Origin: Guptibacillus hwajinpoensis
Lineage (GTDB): Bacteria; Bacillota; Bacilli; Bacillales; Guptibacillaceae
Direction: 5' to 3'
NCBI RefSeq assembly: GCF_005144865.1
Contig: NZ_SWFM01000001.1
Span: 1,178,001-1,242,000, forward strand
Length of the DNA stretch: 64,000 bases
This document shows positions 44,424-53,755 of this stretch, one piece after another (within the stretch, counting starts at the first letter, position 1; every line of letters begins with the position of its first letter). Made by a program: the position numbers and the translations under genes. The notes beneath the pieces were generated by a model. The model was not told the DNA's origin. It worked only from the letters and a program-made list of their open reading frames with translations, and did no database searches.

Positions 44424-45254
44424 TTATTTTAAAACAAATTGCATTCCATTTTTGAAGTTCTTACTAAAAATGATAAATAGTACAAGAATCGGCATTGTCA
44501 ATAATACAGATGCAGCATACATCGGACCAGGGTATCCTCCATATGGGCCGAACATTTGAGCCAATAATACGTTCAGTGTTAACATATTCTCACTATTCAC
44601 GACGAGCATATCCCACAGTAACTCCACCCATCGTTCCATGAAGAGGAATAAGAAGATGATCGTAGTGATCGACTTGGACATTGGCAGTACAACTTTCCAA
44701 ACAATTTTCAGTTGGCTTGCTCCGTCCATTTTCGCTGCTTCCAGCAGTTCATCCGGTAAGCTACGGAAGAAATTCGTATACATGAAGATTGCCCATAAGT
44801 TTACTGCTTTTGGTAGTATCATTGCCCAGTACGTGTCGTACAACCCAAGGTAACGAATGATTAGAAAAAGAGGAATTAATAGAATAACGGCTGGATAGAA
44901 CATCTGGAACAAGATCACATTATTGATTAGTCGATTTCCTCTAAATTTCAATTTTGCAAGTGAATAACCTACAAGAATTGCGGTTGCCATCATTAGCACT
45001 GTTGAAGATAGCGTCACGAAAAGACTGTTAAAAAGGGCCCGTAGCCAGGGTCTTGCCAGAACCCCCTCGCCTCCAAAGAACAACCATTCATAAGATCGTA
45101 ACGTGAGCTCGGTTGGTATGATCCTTCGATCTACTTCATCCCACGGTGAAAGCGATCCGAGTACCATATAGAGATAGGGAGATACCATGACAATCAAGAC
45201 ACTAAAAGCTAGGATATAAAGCAATGTTGTTTTAAACGGTTTATTCCCAACCAT
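44424..45254 (-). CDS. Carbohydrate ABC transporter permease (MalG-like)
   Basis: About 276 residues, six helices, with the EAA loop ELLEAAKMDGASQLKIVWKV near residue 155. The start is taken as ATG at 45254, with GGGGTG 6 nt upstream, overlapping the end of the MalF-like gene; a GTG at 45263 is the alternative. Last gene of the five-gene operon GH130-DUF1861-SBP-permease-permease. No ATPase gene is present, so a shared MsmX-type ATPase is expected. Confidence 0.92.
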   Translation of the reverse strand: MVGNKPFKTTLLYILAFSVLIVMVSPYLYMVLGSLSPWDEVDRRIIPTELTLRSYEWLFFGGEGVLARPWLRALFNSLFVTLSSTVLMMATAILVGYSLAKLKFRGNRLINNVILFQMFYPAVILLIPLFLIIRYLGLYDTYWAMILPKAVNLWAIFMYTNFFRSLPDELLEAAKMDGASQLKIVWKVVLPMSKSITTIIFLFLFMERWVELLWDMLVVNSENMLTLNVLLAQMFGPYGGYPGPMYAASVLLTMPILVLFIIFSKNFKNGMQFVLK

Positions 45255-46119
45255 GTTTGGCACCCCATTTCTCTAAAATTTTCCGAAACACTAAGATCGA
45301 TCCAAACGTTACAACTGAGTTAATAACAGCAATCGCTGTACCAAAGCCTGCATTCAACCTTTCGAACGCCTGGCTATAAATTTCAAGTTGCCACGTATGT
45401 GTCGCAAGATCTGGACCACCGCCTGTTAGAACGTAGGGCTCAGTGAAGATCCCGAACATTAAGCCTACCGCAAGGATTGTAACTGTATAAAATGAAGGAT
45501 ATAACATTGGAAGCGTTATATGCCAGAATCGCTTCCAGCCTACTGCTCCATCGATTGCTGAAGCTTCATAGATTTCTTTCGGAATACTCTCGAGACCCGC
45601 TACAAATAGTAGTGCATAGTAACCAGCAAATTTCCACGCCATCATTAGTGCAATAATTAAGGGTGCCAGAAGTGAAGATCCTAACCAGTTAATATCAAGT
45701 CCAAACGTGCCCCTTAACCAGATGTTAAATGGGCTGTTATAAGAGAGAATTCCGTTGACAACAATTGCCGACGCTACTCCTGATGCAAGATACGGAAGAA
45801 AGAAGGCAACGGAAAACAACCCTTTGAACTTAGGAAGTGAATGAATAAGAACTGCAAGAAAAAGAGCTCCCGCTACAACAATCGGAACGAACATCGCAAG
45901 GAATTTATATGTTACAAAGAAAGCGGCTCTAACTGTGTCTGTAAAGAATGCCTGTATAAAGTTCTGGATCCCGACAAACTCGTAATCAGGAGCAATTAAA
46001 TTCCAGTTAGTGAATGCTAGATATGTCGCCCACAATAAAGGAAACAGGAAGAAGATCAGTGAATAGATAAGGTAGGGGCTGGCAAAAAGCCAGCCTAACC
46101 TTGCATTACTTTTATTCAT
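45241..46119 (-). CDS. Carbohydrate ABC transporter permease (MalF-like)
   Basis: A 292-residue permease with six helices and the EAA loop EIYEASAIDGAVGWKRFWHI near residue 185. It begins 1 nt after the binding-protein stop codon and overlaps the MalG-like gene, so all three are co-translated. Imports the sugar presumed to be a beta-mannoside oligosaccharide. Confidence 0.92.
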   Translation of the reverse strand: MNKSNARLGWLFASPYLIYSLIFFLFPLLWATYLAFTNWNLIAPDYEFVGIQNFIQAFFTDTVRAAFFVTYKFLAMFVPIVVAGALFLAVLIHSLPKFKGLFSVAFFLPYLASGVASAIVVNGILSYNSPFNIWLRGTFGLDINWLGSSLLAPLIIALMMAWKFAGYYALLFVAGLESIPKEIYEASAIDGAVGWKRFWHITLPMLYPSFYTVTILAVGLMFGIFTEPYVLTGGGPDLATHTWQLEIYSQAFERLNAGFGTAIAVINSVVTFGSILVFRKILEKWGAKHGWE

Positions 46120-46120
46120 A

Positions 46121-47440
46121 CTACTTCAACTCTCCATTAATAGCCTCTTTCATATCGCTCCATGCAGCTTTAGGTTCTTTCTCTCCATTTAGTACAGGAA
46201 TCAAAGCTTCTTTACCAATCAACTCTTGAACTTCAACTGTTTTCTCATTGTCGATTGGCGGTACAGCATTCGGGATGTTTTCTGCATAAATAACTAACTG
46301 TGGGTTTTTATCAAAGTACGCTTTAAAAGTATCGTTTGTTGATAAATCATCTCTTGCTGGTGGTAGATTCGTCTCTTCAAACCATTTCATGTCGTTTTCC
46401 GCATTACTATACACCCATTTAACAAAATCAAATGCAGCCTGCTGTTGTTCTTTTGATGCTGACGCATAAATAGAAAGCCCTTTTGTATCGGCGAACGTTT
46501 TAGCATTAGCAGGATCAACACCGTCTGGTACTGGTGGCATTGAAAGCTCGAAGTTTTCACCCATTTTCATTTCTGGAAATTTGTCTGCCCAATAAGGAAA
46601 TGTCCAAGGTCCAATATCACTCATGATAGCTTGTCCTGTTTCAAATGGGTCAGTTGCCTCACGAGTTAGCAATAAATCATTTTCCCTAAGGTTCTTAAAG
46701 AATTCCAGCGTTTCAATTCCAGCTTTATCGTCTGCGGTAAATTCGCTACCTTCTACAAACTTGTTTCCTTCAGATGCAGCATTATATACCATGAAGAAAT
46801 CAAACCATCTTGCCCACCATGTTGGTTTAACTAAATCTCCTCTTGCCCACAAGAATTTCTCAGAATCTTGTTCTTTCAACTTCTTACCAACTTCAAGTAC
46901 TTCACTATAAGTCTTTGGTGGTGCATCAAATCCTAGTTCGTTCAAAATATCGATTCTCCACCCGAATAACATCGCATTTGAATAGATTGGCAATACATAT
47001 TGATTATCATCAGAGAACTTCCATGTTGAGATTGTCTCTTTCATTTCGCGACTTTTAATTAATTCATCGTATCCGTCGATCTCATTTAATGGGACAATTG
47101 CGCTACTCGCTGCTAATTGAGCTGCAAAGCCACGTGAAATATTTTCTGAAATTGTCGGAGCATTTCCTGCTGCAATGGCTGACTGAATTCCTGCTTCTGA
47201 AGAAGGACTCTCAGGCATTGGTGACACTTCAATCTTCACTTTATCGTTTTCTTTCATATACTTGTCAGCCATATCAGTCCAGAAAGCTTGTTGTGAGGGG
47301 TTTGGAGCAGCCCAGAAATTGATGGTTACAATACCATCTTCACTTCCACTACCTCCACCACTACTACTTGATTGACACCCTGAAGCAACAATAGAAACAA
47401 TTACCATCAGCATAATTAAACGCATCGAGAACTTCTTCAT
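46121..47440 (-). CDS. Extracellular sugar-binding lipoprotein
   Basis: A 439-residue solute-binding protein of ABC cluster B (MalE-like). Signal peptide with lipobox VASGC (Cys near residue 22), a Ser/Gly-rich linker, then VTINFWAAPNPSQQAFW and a two-lobed domain with FVKWVYSNAEN near the C-terminus. AAAAGGGGG precedes the ATG. It gives the importer its specificity; operon context points to mannooligosaccharides. Confidence 0.92.
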   Translation of the reverse strand: MKKFSMRLIMLMVIVSIVASGCQSSSSGGGSGSEDGIVTINFWAAPNPSQQAFWTDMADKYMKENDKVKIEVSPMPESPSSEAGIQSAIAAGNAPTISENISRGFAAQLAASSAIVPLNEIDGYDELIKSREMKETISTWKFSDDNQYVLPIYSNAMLFGWRIDILNELGFDAPPKTYSEVLEVGKKLKEQDSEKFLWARGDLVKPTWWARWFDFFMVYNAASEGNKFVEGSEFTADDKAGIETLEFFKNLRENDLLLTREATDPFETGQAIMSDIGPWTFPYWADKFPEMKMGENFELSMPPVPDGVDPANAKTFADTKGLSIYASASKEQQQAAFDFVKWVYSNAENDMKWFEETNLPPARDDLSTNDTFKAYFDKNPQLVIYAENIPNAVPPIDNEKTVEVQELIGKEALIPVLNGEKEPKAAWSDMKEAINGELK

Positions 47441-47455
47441 TTCCTTTTCCCCCTT

Positions 47456-48391
47456 TTAATTGATCATGCTATCTTTTTCATATTTTGCAAAAGGATCAGT
47501 AAGTGTCACTCTATGGGCTTCAGCATCACTAACGCCTACATAAAGGACTGCTTGACCATTCTCTTTACGAATTAACCCTCCGCTGAAGAGGACGTCCTGT
47601 AAATCAGGCCTTTTAGCGGGGCCTTCCGGAAAATCGTCACGCGTTGCAATAATCTCCATGTTAGTGATCCTATTTAATGTAGGATCATAATGACATGTAA
47701 TTGGATAGTAGTGACGACTGCCTTCTTGATCAAAACGGGCAATATGACCAAGTATCCCGATTTCTCCATTGGCAAGGAGGTGAACTTCGTTTGCTCCTCC
47801 CCACTCATCCTCGACAAAATGTTCTTGAATTAGTGAAGCATTTGCTATCGTTTCACTTTGTAGTTCGTCTAGGTTATCAATAGCTGTGAAACCAATTTTT
47901 CCACGCCCGCCTTTTTCACCCTGAGGACGCGTAAACACCCCGATCGTTCCATTAGTTAATTCAATTAACCGAATATCCTTCATCCCATCAGGACCTGTAG
48001 TAAACCGTTCCATCTTACTCAAGTTATCCCCTTTGTAAAAGACAGTCCTCCATGAGAGAGCGTTATCATTTTCAGGATGTGGAAAAATTTCTACTCCGCC
48101 AAACACCAGTTGTCCATGGATAAAGCAGAGAAATGGATCTTGTAGCTGGTATGTTCTCAAGTCTTCTTTTGGAGTCCAGACATTGTTCTTTTCTACAAAA
48201 AACACAACTTCTGAATGCTCTGTATCCCTTGCTTCCACACGCCCTGCAATGATCCACTCACCTTCATTTTCGAAAGGAACAGTAATGTTATAGACATCTC
48301 TGTCGCCGATACCAGTAAAGATTAGTTTCTCTGCACCTTTTAGCTTCATGCTTTCTTGATAATCATCTAATAGTGATTGAACAGTAAACAT
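47456..48391 (-). CDS. DUF1861 family beta-propeller-like protein
   Basis: A 311-residue cytoplasmic protein of the DUF1861 family, likely a five-bladed propeller related to the GH32/43/130-type folds: KLIFTGIGDRDVYNITVPFE near the N-terminus, VEIFPHPENDNALSWRTVFY and WGGANEVHLLANGEIGILGH mid-protein. It lies between the GH130 gene and the transporter, so it probably acts on the same beta-mannoside. Whether it is an enzyme is not settled from the sequence. AAAGGAGGGAG before the ATG. Confidence 0.82.
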   Translation of the reverse strand: MFTVQSLLDDYQESMKLKGAEKLIFTGIGDRDVYNITVPFENEGEWIIAGRVEARDTEHSEVVFFVEKNNVWTPKEDLRTYQLQDPFLCFIHGQLVFGGVEIFPHPENDNALSWRTVFYKGDNLSKMERFTTGPDGMKDIRLIELTNGTIGVFTRPQGEKGGRGKIGFTAIDNLDELQSETIANASLIQEHFVEDEWGGANEVHLLANGEIGILGHIARFDQEGSRHYYPITCHYDPTLNRITNMEIIATRDDFPEGPAKRPDLQDVLFSGGLIRKENGQAVLYVGVSDAEAHRVTLTDPFAKYEKDSMIN

Positions 48392-48417
48392 GATGACTCC
48401 CTCCTTTCAAGAACAAA

Positions 48418-49482
48418 TTATAGATAAGTTAGTTTTGAGAGAATTTCTTTAAGACTAAGATCTGCGGCAGCCATTGAAGTATCAGAAGCGCCGTAATAAA
48501 CTCGAACATTGTCCCCCTGTACGGTTACTCCACAAGTAAAGACTACGTTCCCAAAGAATCCGTCCACTTCATATTTAGCTTCTGGTGATAAGATTGGCTC
48601 TTCCGTCTTTGCCAAAACTTTAGCAGGATTATCACTATCTAAGAGAACAGCTCCTAAACAATAACGATTGTTTTTATCTGCTGCATGATAAATTTCAAGC
48701 CATCCTTTATCCGTTCTAAAAGGAATAGCTCCCCCACCAATCCGTCCGTTGTCCCATCCATCTTGACTCAATCCCAGAAGATATTGGTGATTTCCCCAAT
48801 ATAAGAGATTGTCAGATTCTGCGAGCCATATTTCTGGTTGACCGATCCCTTTTGGGACTGGACGATGAAGGGTATAATACTTGCCGTTTATTTTCTCAGG
48901 AAAAATGGAAACATCTTTGTTCTCTGGATGGAGCATTAATCCATGACGTTCATAGGTTGAAAAGTCTTTGGTTGAAATGAGTCCCACGCCTATGCCCTCA
49001 GGCGAAACAGCACTATATTGTATATAGTAAGTATCTTGAATCTGCGTCACTCTCGGATCTTCAACACCCCATGCTTCCCTTTCAGTTTCCGGATAGATGA
49101 ATGGTTCATCATCAATTGTGAATTGACGACCATTCTTGCTTCGAGCGATACGGATATAAGATAGGGATGTCAGATAAGCTGCACGATTGTCTGAACTGTA
49201 AAGTACTGATCTAGGATCTGAGAAGTCATACTGAGAATCTTCTATATGTAACTCAACCAATCGCAGTTTACCCTCTCCGTTTGTAAATTCAATTACTGGG
49301 GCTTTCACCATCTTTGGATCATCACTAATCGGTCTTTCAGCAACCCTAAGGAGTAATAGTGTTTCACCGTCATACTCTGCTACACCAGCATTAAACACCC
49401 CTATGACCTCATGGTTATCGTGAAATGGCTTCACATCTTCTGGTGTAATGAGTGGATTTTCTTCAAAACGTTTTACATTCAT
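48418..49482 (-). CDS. GH130 beta-mannoside phosphorylase
   Basis: A 354-residue five-bladed propeller of glycoside hydrolase family 130. MNVKRFEENPLITPEDVKPF opens it; WGVEDPRVTQI (about 125), DVSIFPEKINGKYYTLHRPV (about 185) and GRIGGGAIPF (about 252) mark the active site. GH130 enzymes cut beta-1,4- or beta-1,2-mannosides by phosphorolysis, giving mannose 1-phosphate. The subtype cannot be fixed here, but the phosphate-binding Arg and His residues appear present. First gene of the operon, divergent from the LacI gene, with a cre-like site in its leader. Confidence 0.9.
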   Translation of the reverse strand: MNVKRFEENPLITPEDVKPFHDNHEVIGVFNAGVAEYDGETLLLLRVAERPISDDPKMVKAPVIEFTNGEGKLRLVELHIEDSQYDFSDPRSVLYSSDNRAAYLTSLSYIRIARSKNGRQFTIDDEPFIYPETEREAWGVEDPRVTQIQDTYYIQYSAVSPEGIGVGLISTKDFSTYERHGLMLHPENKDVSIFPEKINGKYYTLHRPVPKGIGQPEIWLAESDNLLYWGNHQYLLGLSQDGWDNGRIGGGAIPFRTDKGWLEIYHAADKNNRYCLGAVLLDSDNPAKVLAKTEEPILSPEAKYEVDGFFGNVVFTCGVTVQGDNVRVYYGASDTSMAAADLSLKEILSKLTYL

Positions 49483-49560
49483 TTGTTTGTTGTCTCCCCC
49501 GAGTCATTATTTTTGATTAGTTCCTTACCATTCCTTGCTACTCTAGCTTCCCAACCAAAA

Positions 49561-49574
49561 TGAAAACCTTTACA
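49561..49574 (-). promoter_or_regulatory. Candidate CcpA cre site in the GH130 operon leader
   Basis: TGAAAACCTTTACA matches TGWAANCGNTNWCA at 10 of the 11 specified positions (G to C at position 8). It lies between the operon promoter region and the GH130 start codon, a repressing position. Confidence 0.6.
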
Positions 49575-49672
49575 TAATTGAAAATAAATAATCCTCGACG
49601 TATTTAAATCGAGGTACTGCAAAAAACTGATCTTAGTAATCTTGTAAAATTCATTATAATCAGAATTTGTAA

Positions 49673-49803
49673 TTAACGTTACAACTAATTATACATTCAC
49701 ATTTCGTAATGTCAACACTGATTAAAAATTGCAATTAATCGTAAGAACCCCTCTAAACATTGCTAAATATTATGGATTAACGTATATTAATATGTAACGT
49801 TAC
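49673..49803. promoter_or_regulatory. LacI-type operators in the divergent promoter region
   Basis: TTAACGTTAC (49673-49682) and the perfect palindrome GTAACGTTAC (49794-49803) share the core TAACGTTA with central CG, as LacI-family operators do; a third, weaker TTAACGTA lies at 49777. A minus-strand TATAAT (49653-49658) sits beside the first site. Autoregulation and control of the operon by the neighbouring LacI protein are likely. Confidence 0.72.
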
Positions 49804-49846
49804 TTAATTACAATTCGGAATATACACATGAAAGGTTGAACTGTTT

Positions 49847-50887
49847 ATGGGTAAAAGAGTCACTATGCAAGACATAGCTGATCGCTTAAACATTACGAAG
49901 AACTCGGTCTCTCAAGCACTAACTGGGAAACCTGGTGTTAGTGAACATACAAGAAGGGAAGTTTATAAGGTAGCAGATGAGTTGGGCTACAGCTATACAC
50001 CCAAATCCCAGGCAAGACACTCAGATATAAAAACAGGCAATATAGCCTTAATCGCCTCAGATTTTGCCTTTTCTATGAAGAGTTTTTTTGGAGAAATATT
50101 TCTATCTGTCGAAGAAGAAGTTCAAAAACGAAATAAAAGCCTATTGCTCCAATCTGTTAACAAGTATGCGAATGAAAATTTAATCTTGCCTTCTTTTATA
50201 GAAGACAAGTCGGTTGAGGGCATTCTGATCCTCTCCCACCTTAACAATGACTACATTAACAAAGTTCTTTCCACAGGTATTCCAACTGTGTTGATTGACC
50301 ACCACCATCCTACTATTCAAGCAGATTCTATTCTAACGAATAACAGATTTGGTGCTTATACTGCTGTCCAACATTTATTAGAATTGGGCCATAAGAATAT
50401 TGCATACGTAGGGAATATACACTTTTCCCCAAGTTACCAAGAACGCCTTGAAGGTTACTTGCTAGCATTGAAAGATTACGGAGTAGAACCAAAAGAAGAA
50501 TATCTATTTACAAATGCACTCGAAGAAGATGAAGTGATTAACAACTTTATTAGACAAGTTCCTGCCCAACCTACTGCATGGTTTTGTGTGAATGATGGTC
50601 TTGGGTATTTAGTAAACTCGGGATTAAAGTTATATGGGGTAAACGTTCCTACCGATGCTTCCATCTGTAGCTTTGATAACGGGCAGTTGTCAAAACTCTC
50701 ATCACCGAGAATCACGTCGATGGATATTGATCTGAAGTTGTTTGGAAGAAAAGCTGTCGAAAAATTGTTTTGGAGAGCTGAAAACAGGAATGAGCCATTC
50801 CAAGAAACACTATTACCCGCTAAGCTTGTTGAGGGTGATTCAACCAACGTAGCACCAGAAACCAAATGTAAGAGCGAACCACACTAA
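49847..50887 (+). CDS. LacI family regulator of the mannoside locus
   Basis: A 346-residue LacI-type regulator: HTH RVTMQDIADRLNITKNSVSQ then ALTGKPGVSEHTRREV (residues about 4-39), hinge, and a sugar-binding core starting IALIASDFAFSM. The SILTNNRFGAYTAVQHLLEL segment is typical. Divergent from the GH130 operon and upstream of the secreted-protein gene, so it likely senses the imported sugar or its phosphate. Starts with ATG, weak GAAAGG ribosome site at 11 nt. Confidence 0.92.
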   Translation: MGKRVTMQDIADRLNITKNSVSQALTGKPGVSEHTRREVYKVADELGYSYTPKSQARHSDIKTGNIALIASDFAFSMKSFFGEIFLSVEEEVQKRNKSLLLQSVNKYANENLILPSFIEDKSVEGILILSHLNNDYINKVLSTGIPTVLIDHHHPTIQADSILTNNRFGAYTAVQHLLELGHKNIAYVGNIHFSPSYQERLEGYLLALKDYGVEPKEEYLFTNALEEDEVINNFIRQVPAQPTAWFCVNDGLGYLVNSGLKLYGVNVPTDASICSFDNGQLSKLSSPRITSMDIDLKLFGRKAVEKLFWRAENRNEPFQETLLPAKLVEGDSTNVAPETKCKSEPH

Positions 50888-50926
50888 GCTATTATTATGA
50901 CGAACAGAAAACTTTGTTAATAAAGA

Positions 50927-50960
50927 AAACCATGTCTCACTCATAAGTGGCATGGTTTTT
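50927..50960 (+). terminator. Terminator of the lacI-type gene
   Basis: AAACCATG/CATGGTTT stem followed by TTTTTG. An inner CACT/AGTG helix extends it. Confidence 0.82.
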
Positions 50961-51032
50961 TTGTGTAAATATATCAATATACCTTTTGTAATGTAAGTAA
51001 TTCTTTTTAATCCTATACTGTAATGTTAATAT

Positions 51033-51046
51033 TGAAAGCGTATTCA
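51033..51046 (+). promoter_or_regulatory. Candidate CcpA cre site
   Basis: TGAAAGCGTATTCA matches the cre consensus at 10 of 11 specified positions. It lies 14 bp downstream of a -10-like TATACT (51014-51019), so CcpA would repress the secreted-protein gene. Confidence 0.68.
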
Positions 51047-51068
51047 AAATAACGAAGGGAATGATTAC

Positions 51069-52832
51069 ATGAAACAGGCAATTAGTCTATTAGTAACGTT
51101 TGTACTTATGATTAGTTACAGTGCTCCAACTCTCGCTAAACAGCCAAATGGAAAAGAATCGATGATTAATTTATCTCATCTTGATTCCTTGAACGAAGAG
51201 ATAACAATTGATGGAACTGAAATGCTAATTACACACATTTATTCAGAGTATCCCGATTATGACTGGGTAGATGCTTCAGGTGAAGGAATTGCCGCTGTAG
51301 ATGATGTTGCGCGTGCTGCAATTGTTTATTTAACTGATTATGAAAACAATAAAAACCTAGCATCTCTAGACAAAGCAAAAAAACTACTTAATTTCGTCAT
51401 GTACATGCAAGCTGAAGATGGTGAGTTTTATAACTTTATATATGAAGATTTATCAATAAACAAAAATGGTTCTACAAGTAAGAAGTCATTCGACTGGTGG
51501 GCAGCAAGAGGAATGTGGGCTCTTGGTTATGGCTACAAGATCTTTGAGAAAGTAGATTCCGACTACGCACAACAATTAGAAGATCATTTCTTATTGGGGA
51601 ACAAAGCACTCCAAAATGAAATGAACGATACTTACGGAGAGTATGATTTGGTTCATGGCGTACAAGTACCTAGGTGGATTACTGGTTTTGATGCCATGTC
51701 GAATGCTTTACTCGGTTTATCTGAATATTATTCGACTAAGCCAAATGAAGATGTAAAAGACTCTATGCTTAAACTAGGAACAGGGTTATCGGAGTATCAG
51801 TATGGTGATTTTGACACATATCCATATAGCGCCCATCTAGGATGGGACGGTTCCCCTACCCTATGGCACGCATGGGGAAGTAGCCAATCCTTTGCACTTG
51901 CGAAGGCTGGAAAAGTATTAAATAAGCCAGAATGGATTCAATCTGCAAAGAATGAGGCTGACAACCTTTTCACACACCTTCTCGTGACAGGTATGATAAA
52001 AGAAATGGCTCCTACTCCAACAAAAGATGAACAAATCGCTTACGGAGTAAATATGATTGTTCAAGGTTTTATGGAAACTTATAAAGCAACTAACGACGTC
52101 ATATACGCTCGCTATGCAGGACTTGCAGCATCTTGGTTTACAGGGAATAACGATGCTAATTATGCCATGTACGATCCTCAAACAGGTCGAGGTTATGACG
52201 GCATTAACGGAGACACCGGCAAAGTGAATTATAATTCTGGTGCCGAATCTACTATTGAAGCATTATTCGCGTTGCAAGCCATAACGAGTAATAATAAAGC
52301 AAATAAATACCTAAATGCTCGTACCCTCAATCGATTTACAAAGTCAATTATCGAAGCAGAAACCTTTACTACGACAAAAGGTTCTCCTGAGATTATGAAA
52401 CCTACTAGTCCATGGACTGGCGATGCTCTATATAGTGATGAGATTGTACTATTAGAGGACCAAGAAGCGATCAAGAAAGAAGTTAGTCTCGAGAAGGGCG
52501 AATACCTTGTATATGCGGCCATTGAAAAGAAGCATTCTCCCCAACATGAAAGCTTTCTTAACGTACAGCTTGATGGAGTCAATGTTGGTCGTGTTCTCGT
52601 TTCAAATTCCACTGCCGATAATTACCTCACTCTCATTAAGGTTGGAAAAACCTCCAGTCTTGAAAGGGGAAAACATACATTAAAGCTAAGTGCGATGGGT
52701 GAAACAGCAGTAATTGACAACATCGTTCTACAACCTGTAAAAGAGTCAGTGGTATTCTCAGTTAAAAAGAACAAGTCCATTATTTTGGAGCGAGATTTTC
52801 AAAAAGAAACAATCGAAATGAACAGATATTAA
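51069..52832 (+). CDS. Secreted (alpha/alpha)-barrel-type protein with CBM-like C-terminal domain
   Basis: A 587-residue exported protein; signal peptide about 1-23 (ends PTLA). Residues about 65-410 are helical with aromatic/acidic patches typical of (alpha/alpha)6 carbohydrate enzymes: KSFDWWAARGMWALGYGYKI, AHLGWDGSPTLWHAWGSSQS and VNYNSGAESTIEALFALQAI. Residues about 425-560 look like a beta-sandwich of the CBM6/35 kind (IEAETF, LEKGEYLVYAAI, NVQLDGVNVGRV). No known GH family signature recognised. It is next to the GH130 locus and has a cre site, so breakdown of an external mannan-like polymer is a reasonable guess. Confidence 0.72.
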   Translation: MKQAISLLVTFVLMISYSAPTLAKQPNGKESMINLSHLDSLNEEITIDGTEMLITHIYSEYPDYDWVDASGEGIAAVDDVARAAIVYLTDYENNKNLASLDKAKKLLNFVMYMQAEDGEFYNFIYEDLSINKNGSTSKKSFDWWAARGMWALGYGYKIFEKVDSDYAQQLEDHFLLGNKALQNEMNDTYGEYDLVHGVQVPRWITGFDAMSNALLGLSEYYSTKPNEDVKDSMLKLGTGLSEYQYGDFDTYPYSAHLGWDGSPTLWHAWGSSQSFALAKAGKVLNKPEWIQSAKNEADNLFTHLLVTGMIKEMAPTPTKDEQIAYGVNMIVQGFMETYKATNDVIYARYAGLAASWFTGNNDANYAMYDPQTGRGYDGINGDTGKVNYNSGAESTIEALFALQAITSNNKANKYLNARTLNRFTKSIIEAETFTTTKGSPEIMKPTSPWTGDALYSDEIVLLEDQEAIKKEVSLEKGEYLVYAAIEKKHSPQHESFLNVQLDGVNVGRVLVSNSTADNYLTLIKVGKTSSLERGKHTLKLSAMGETAVIDNIVLQPVKESVVFSVKKNKSIILERDFQKETIEMNRY

Positions 52833-53011
52833 CCTCAACATGAGTAATTGAAGATCCTTTATGTTGGCTTTGGCTATTTCTTAATAAAATAGGTATAACG
52901 ATCGTCATTACCTCCTTTTCTTAACTGCTCCAGGTCTCATAAAACTCTACGACTACAGATTTTCATCTATTTGTATTAGAATAGAGGGAGCGAAAAATAG
53001 GAGTGGTAGAA
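52833..53011. other. Intergenic stretch, no gene seen
   Basis: No clear terminator after the secreted-protein gene; contains the ribosome site of the Cof gene (AGGAG). Confidence 0.4.
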
Positions 53012-53755
53012 ATGGATAAAGAAATTAAACTAATTGCATTAGATATGGATGGAACACTCGTCAATCATGACGGGGATGTTTCGAAAGAAAATGAAGACGC
53101 AGTTAAGCATGCGAAGGAGCAAGGGATCCATGTGGTACTCAGTACAGGACGCTCCCTGCCGTTCTGCCGCGATATTGCTGAACAGCTTGGTCATTCGGCT
53201 TACTTAGTGACAGTGAATGGCGGGCAGATTTTTGACAAGGAGTTAAACCTTGTCGATAGCACGCACCTAACAAATGACCTAGTGAAGCGACTTTGGGAAC
53301 TTAAAGTTAAGCATGATGTGTACTTCTGGTCGTCCACAACAGAAGGTGTATTCAATACGAAGAAACCATTCGATAAAGAAATTGATGATTATAACTGGTT
53401 GAAATTCGGCTTTGATATTCAAGACGATAACGTTCGGAAAGTGATTACTGATGAAGTCATGGCAAACGAAGCGCTAGAAGTAACGAACTCTAGTCCAACG
53501 AACCTTGAAATTAATCCGGCAGGTGTGAACAAAGCTGCCGCGTTGATGAAAGTATGTAAATGGCTCGATCTATCAATGGATAATGTGATGGCTGTTGGTG
53601 ACAGTATGAATGATATTGCCATGATTAGAGAAGCTGGCTTCGGTGTTGCGATGGGTAACGCTCAAGAGCGCGTAAAAGAAGCAGCGAACTGGATTACAAA
53701 AGACTACACAGAACACGGCGTAGCCCACGCAATTAATCGTGTATTGAAAAAGTAG
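53012..53755 (+). CDS. Cof-type HAD phosphatase
   Basis: About 247 residues of the HAD-IIB (Cof) family. LIALDMDGTLVNHDGDVS holds the nucleophile DxDGT, VVLSTGRS the Thr/Ser motif II, VNKAAALMKV the Lys, and VMAVGDSMNDIAMIREAGFG the Asp pair. A cytoplasmic sugar-phosphate or flavin-precursor phosphatase; substrate unknown. The start is ATG at 53012, 8 nt from AGGAG (the GTG at 53003 is too close). The stop codon overlaps the start of a repeat copy. Confidence 0.92.
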   Translation: MDKEIKLIALDMDGTLVNHDGDVSKENEDAVKHAKEQGIHVVLSTGRSLPFCRDIAEQLGHSAYLVTVNGGQIFDKELNLVDSTHLTNDLVKRLWELKVKHDVYFWSSTTEGVFNTKKPFDKEIDDYNWLKFGFDIQDDNVRKVITDEVMANEALEVTNSSPTNLEINPAGVNKAAALMKVCKWLDLSMDNVMAVGDSMNDIAMIREAGFGVAMGNAQERVKEAANWITKDYTEHGVAHAINRVLKK

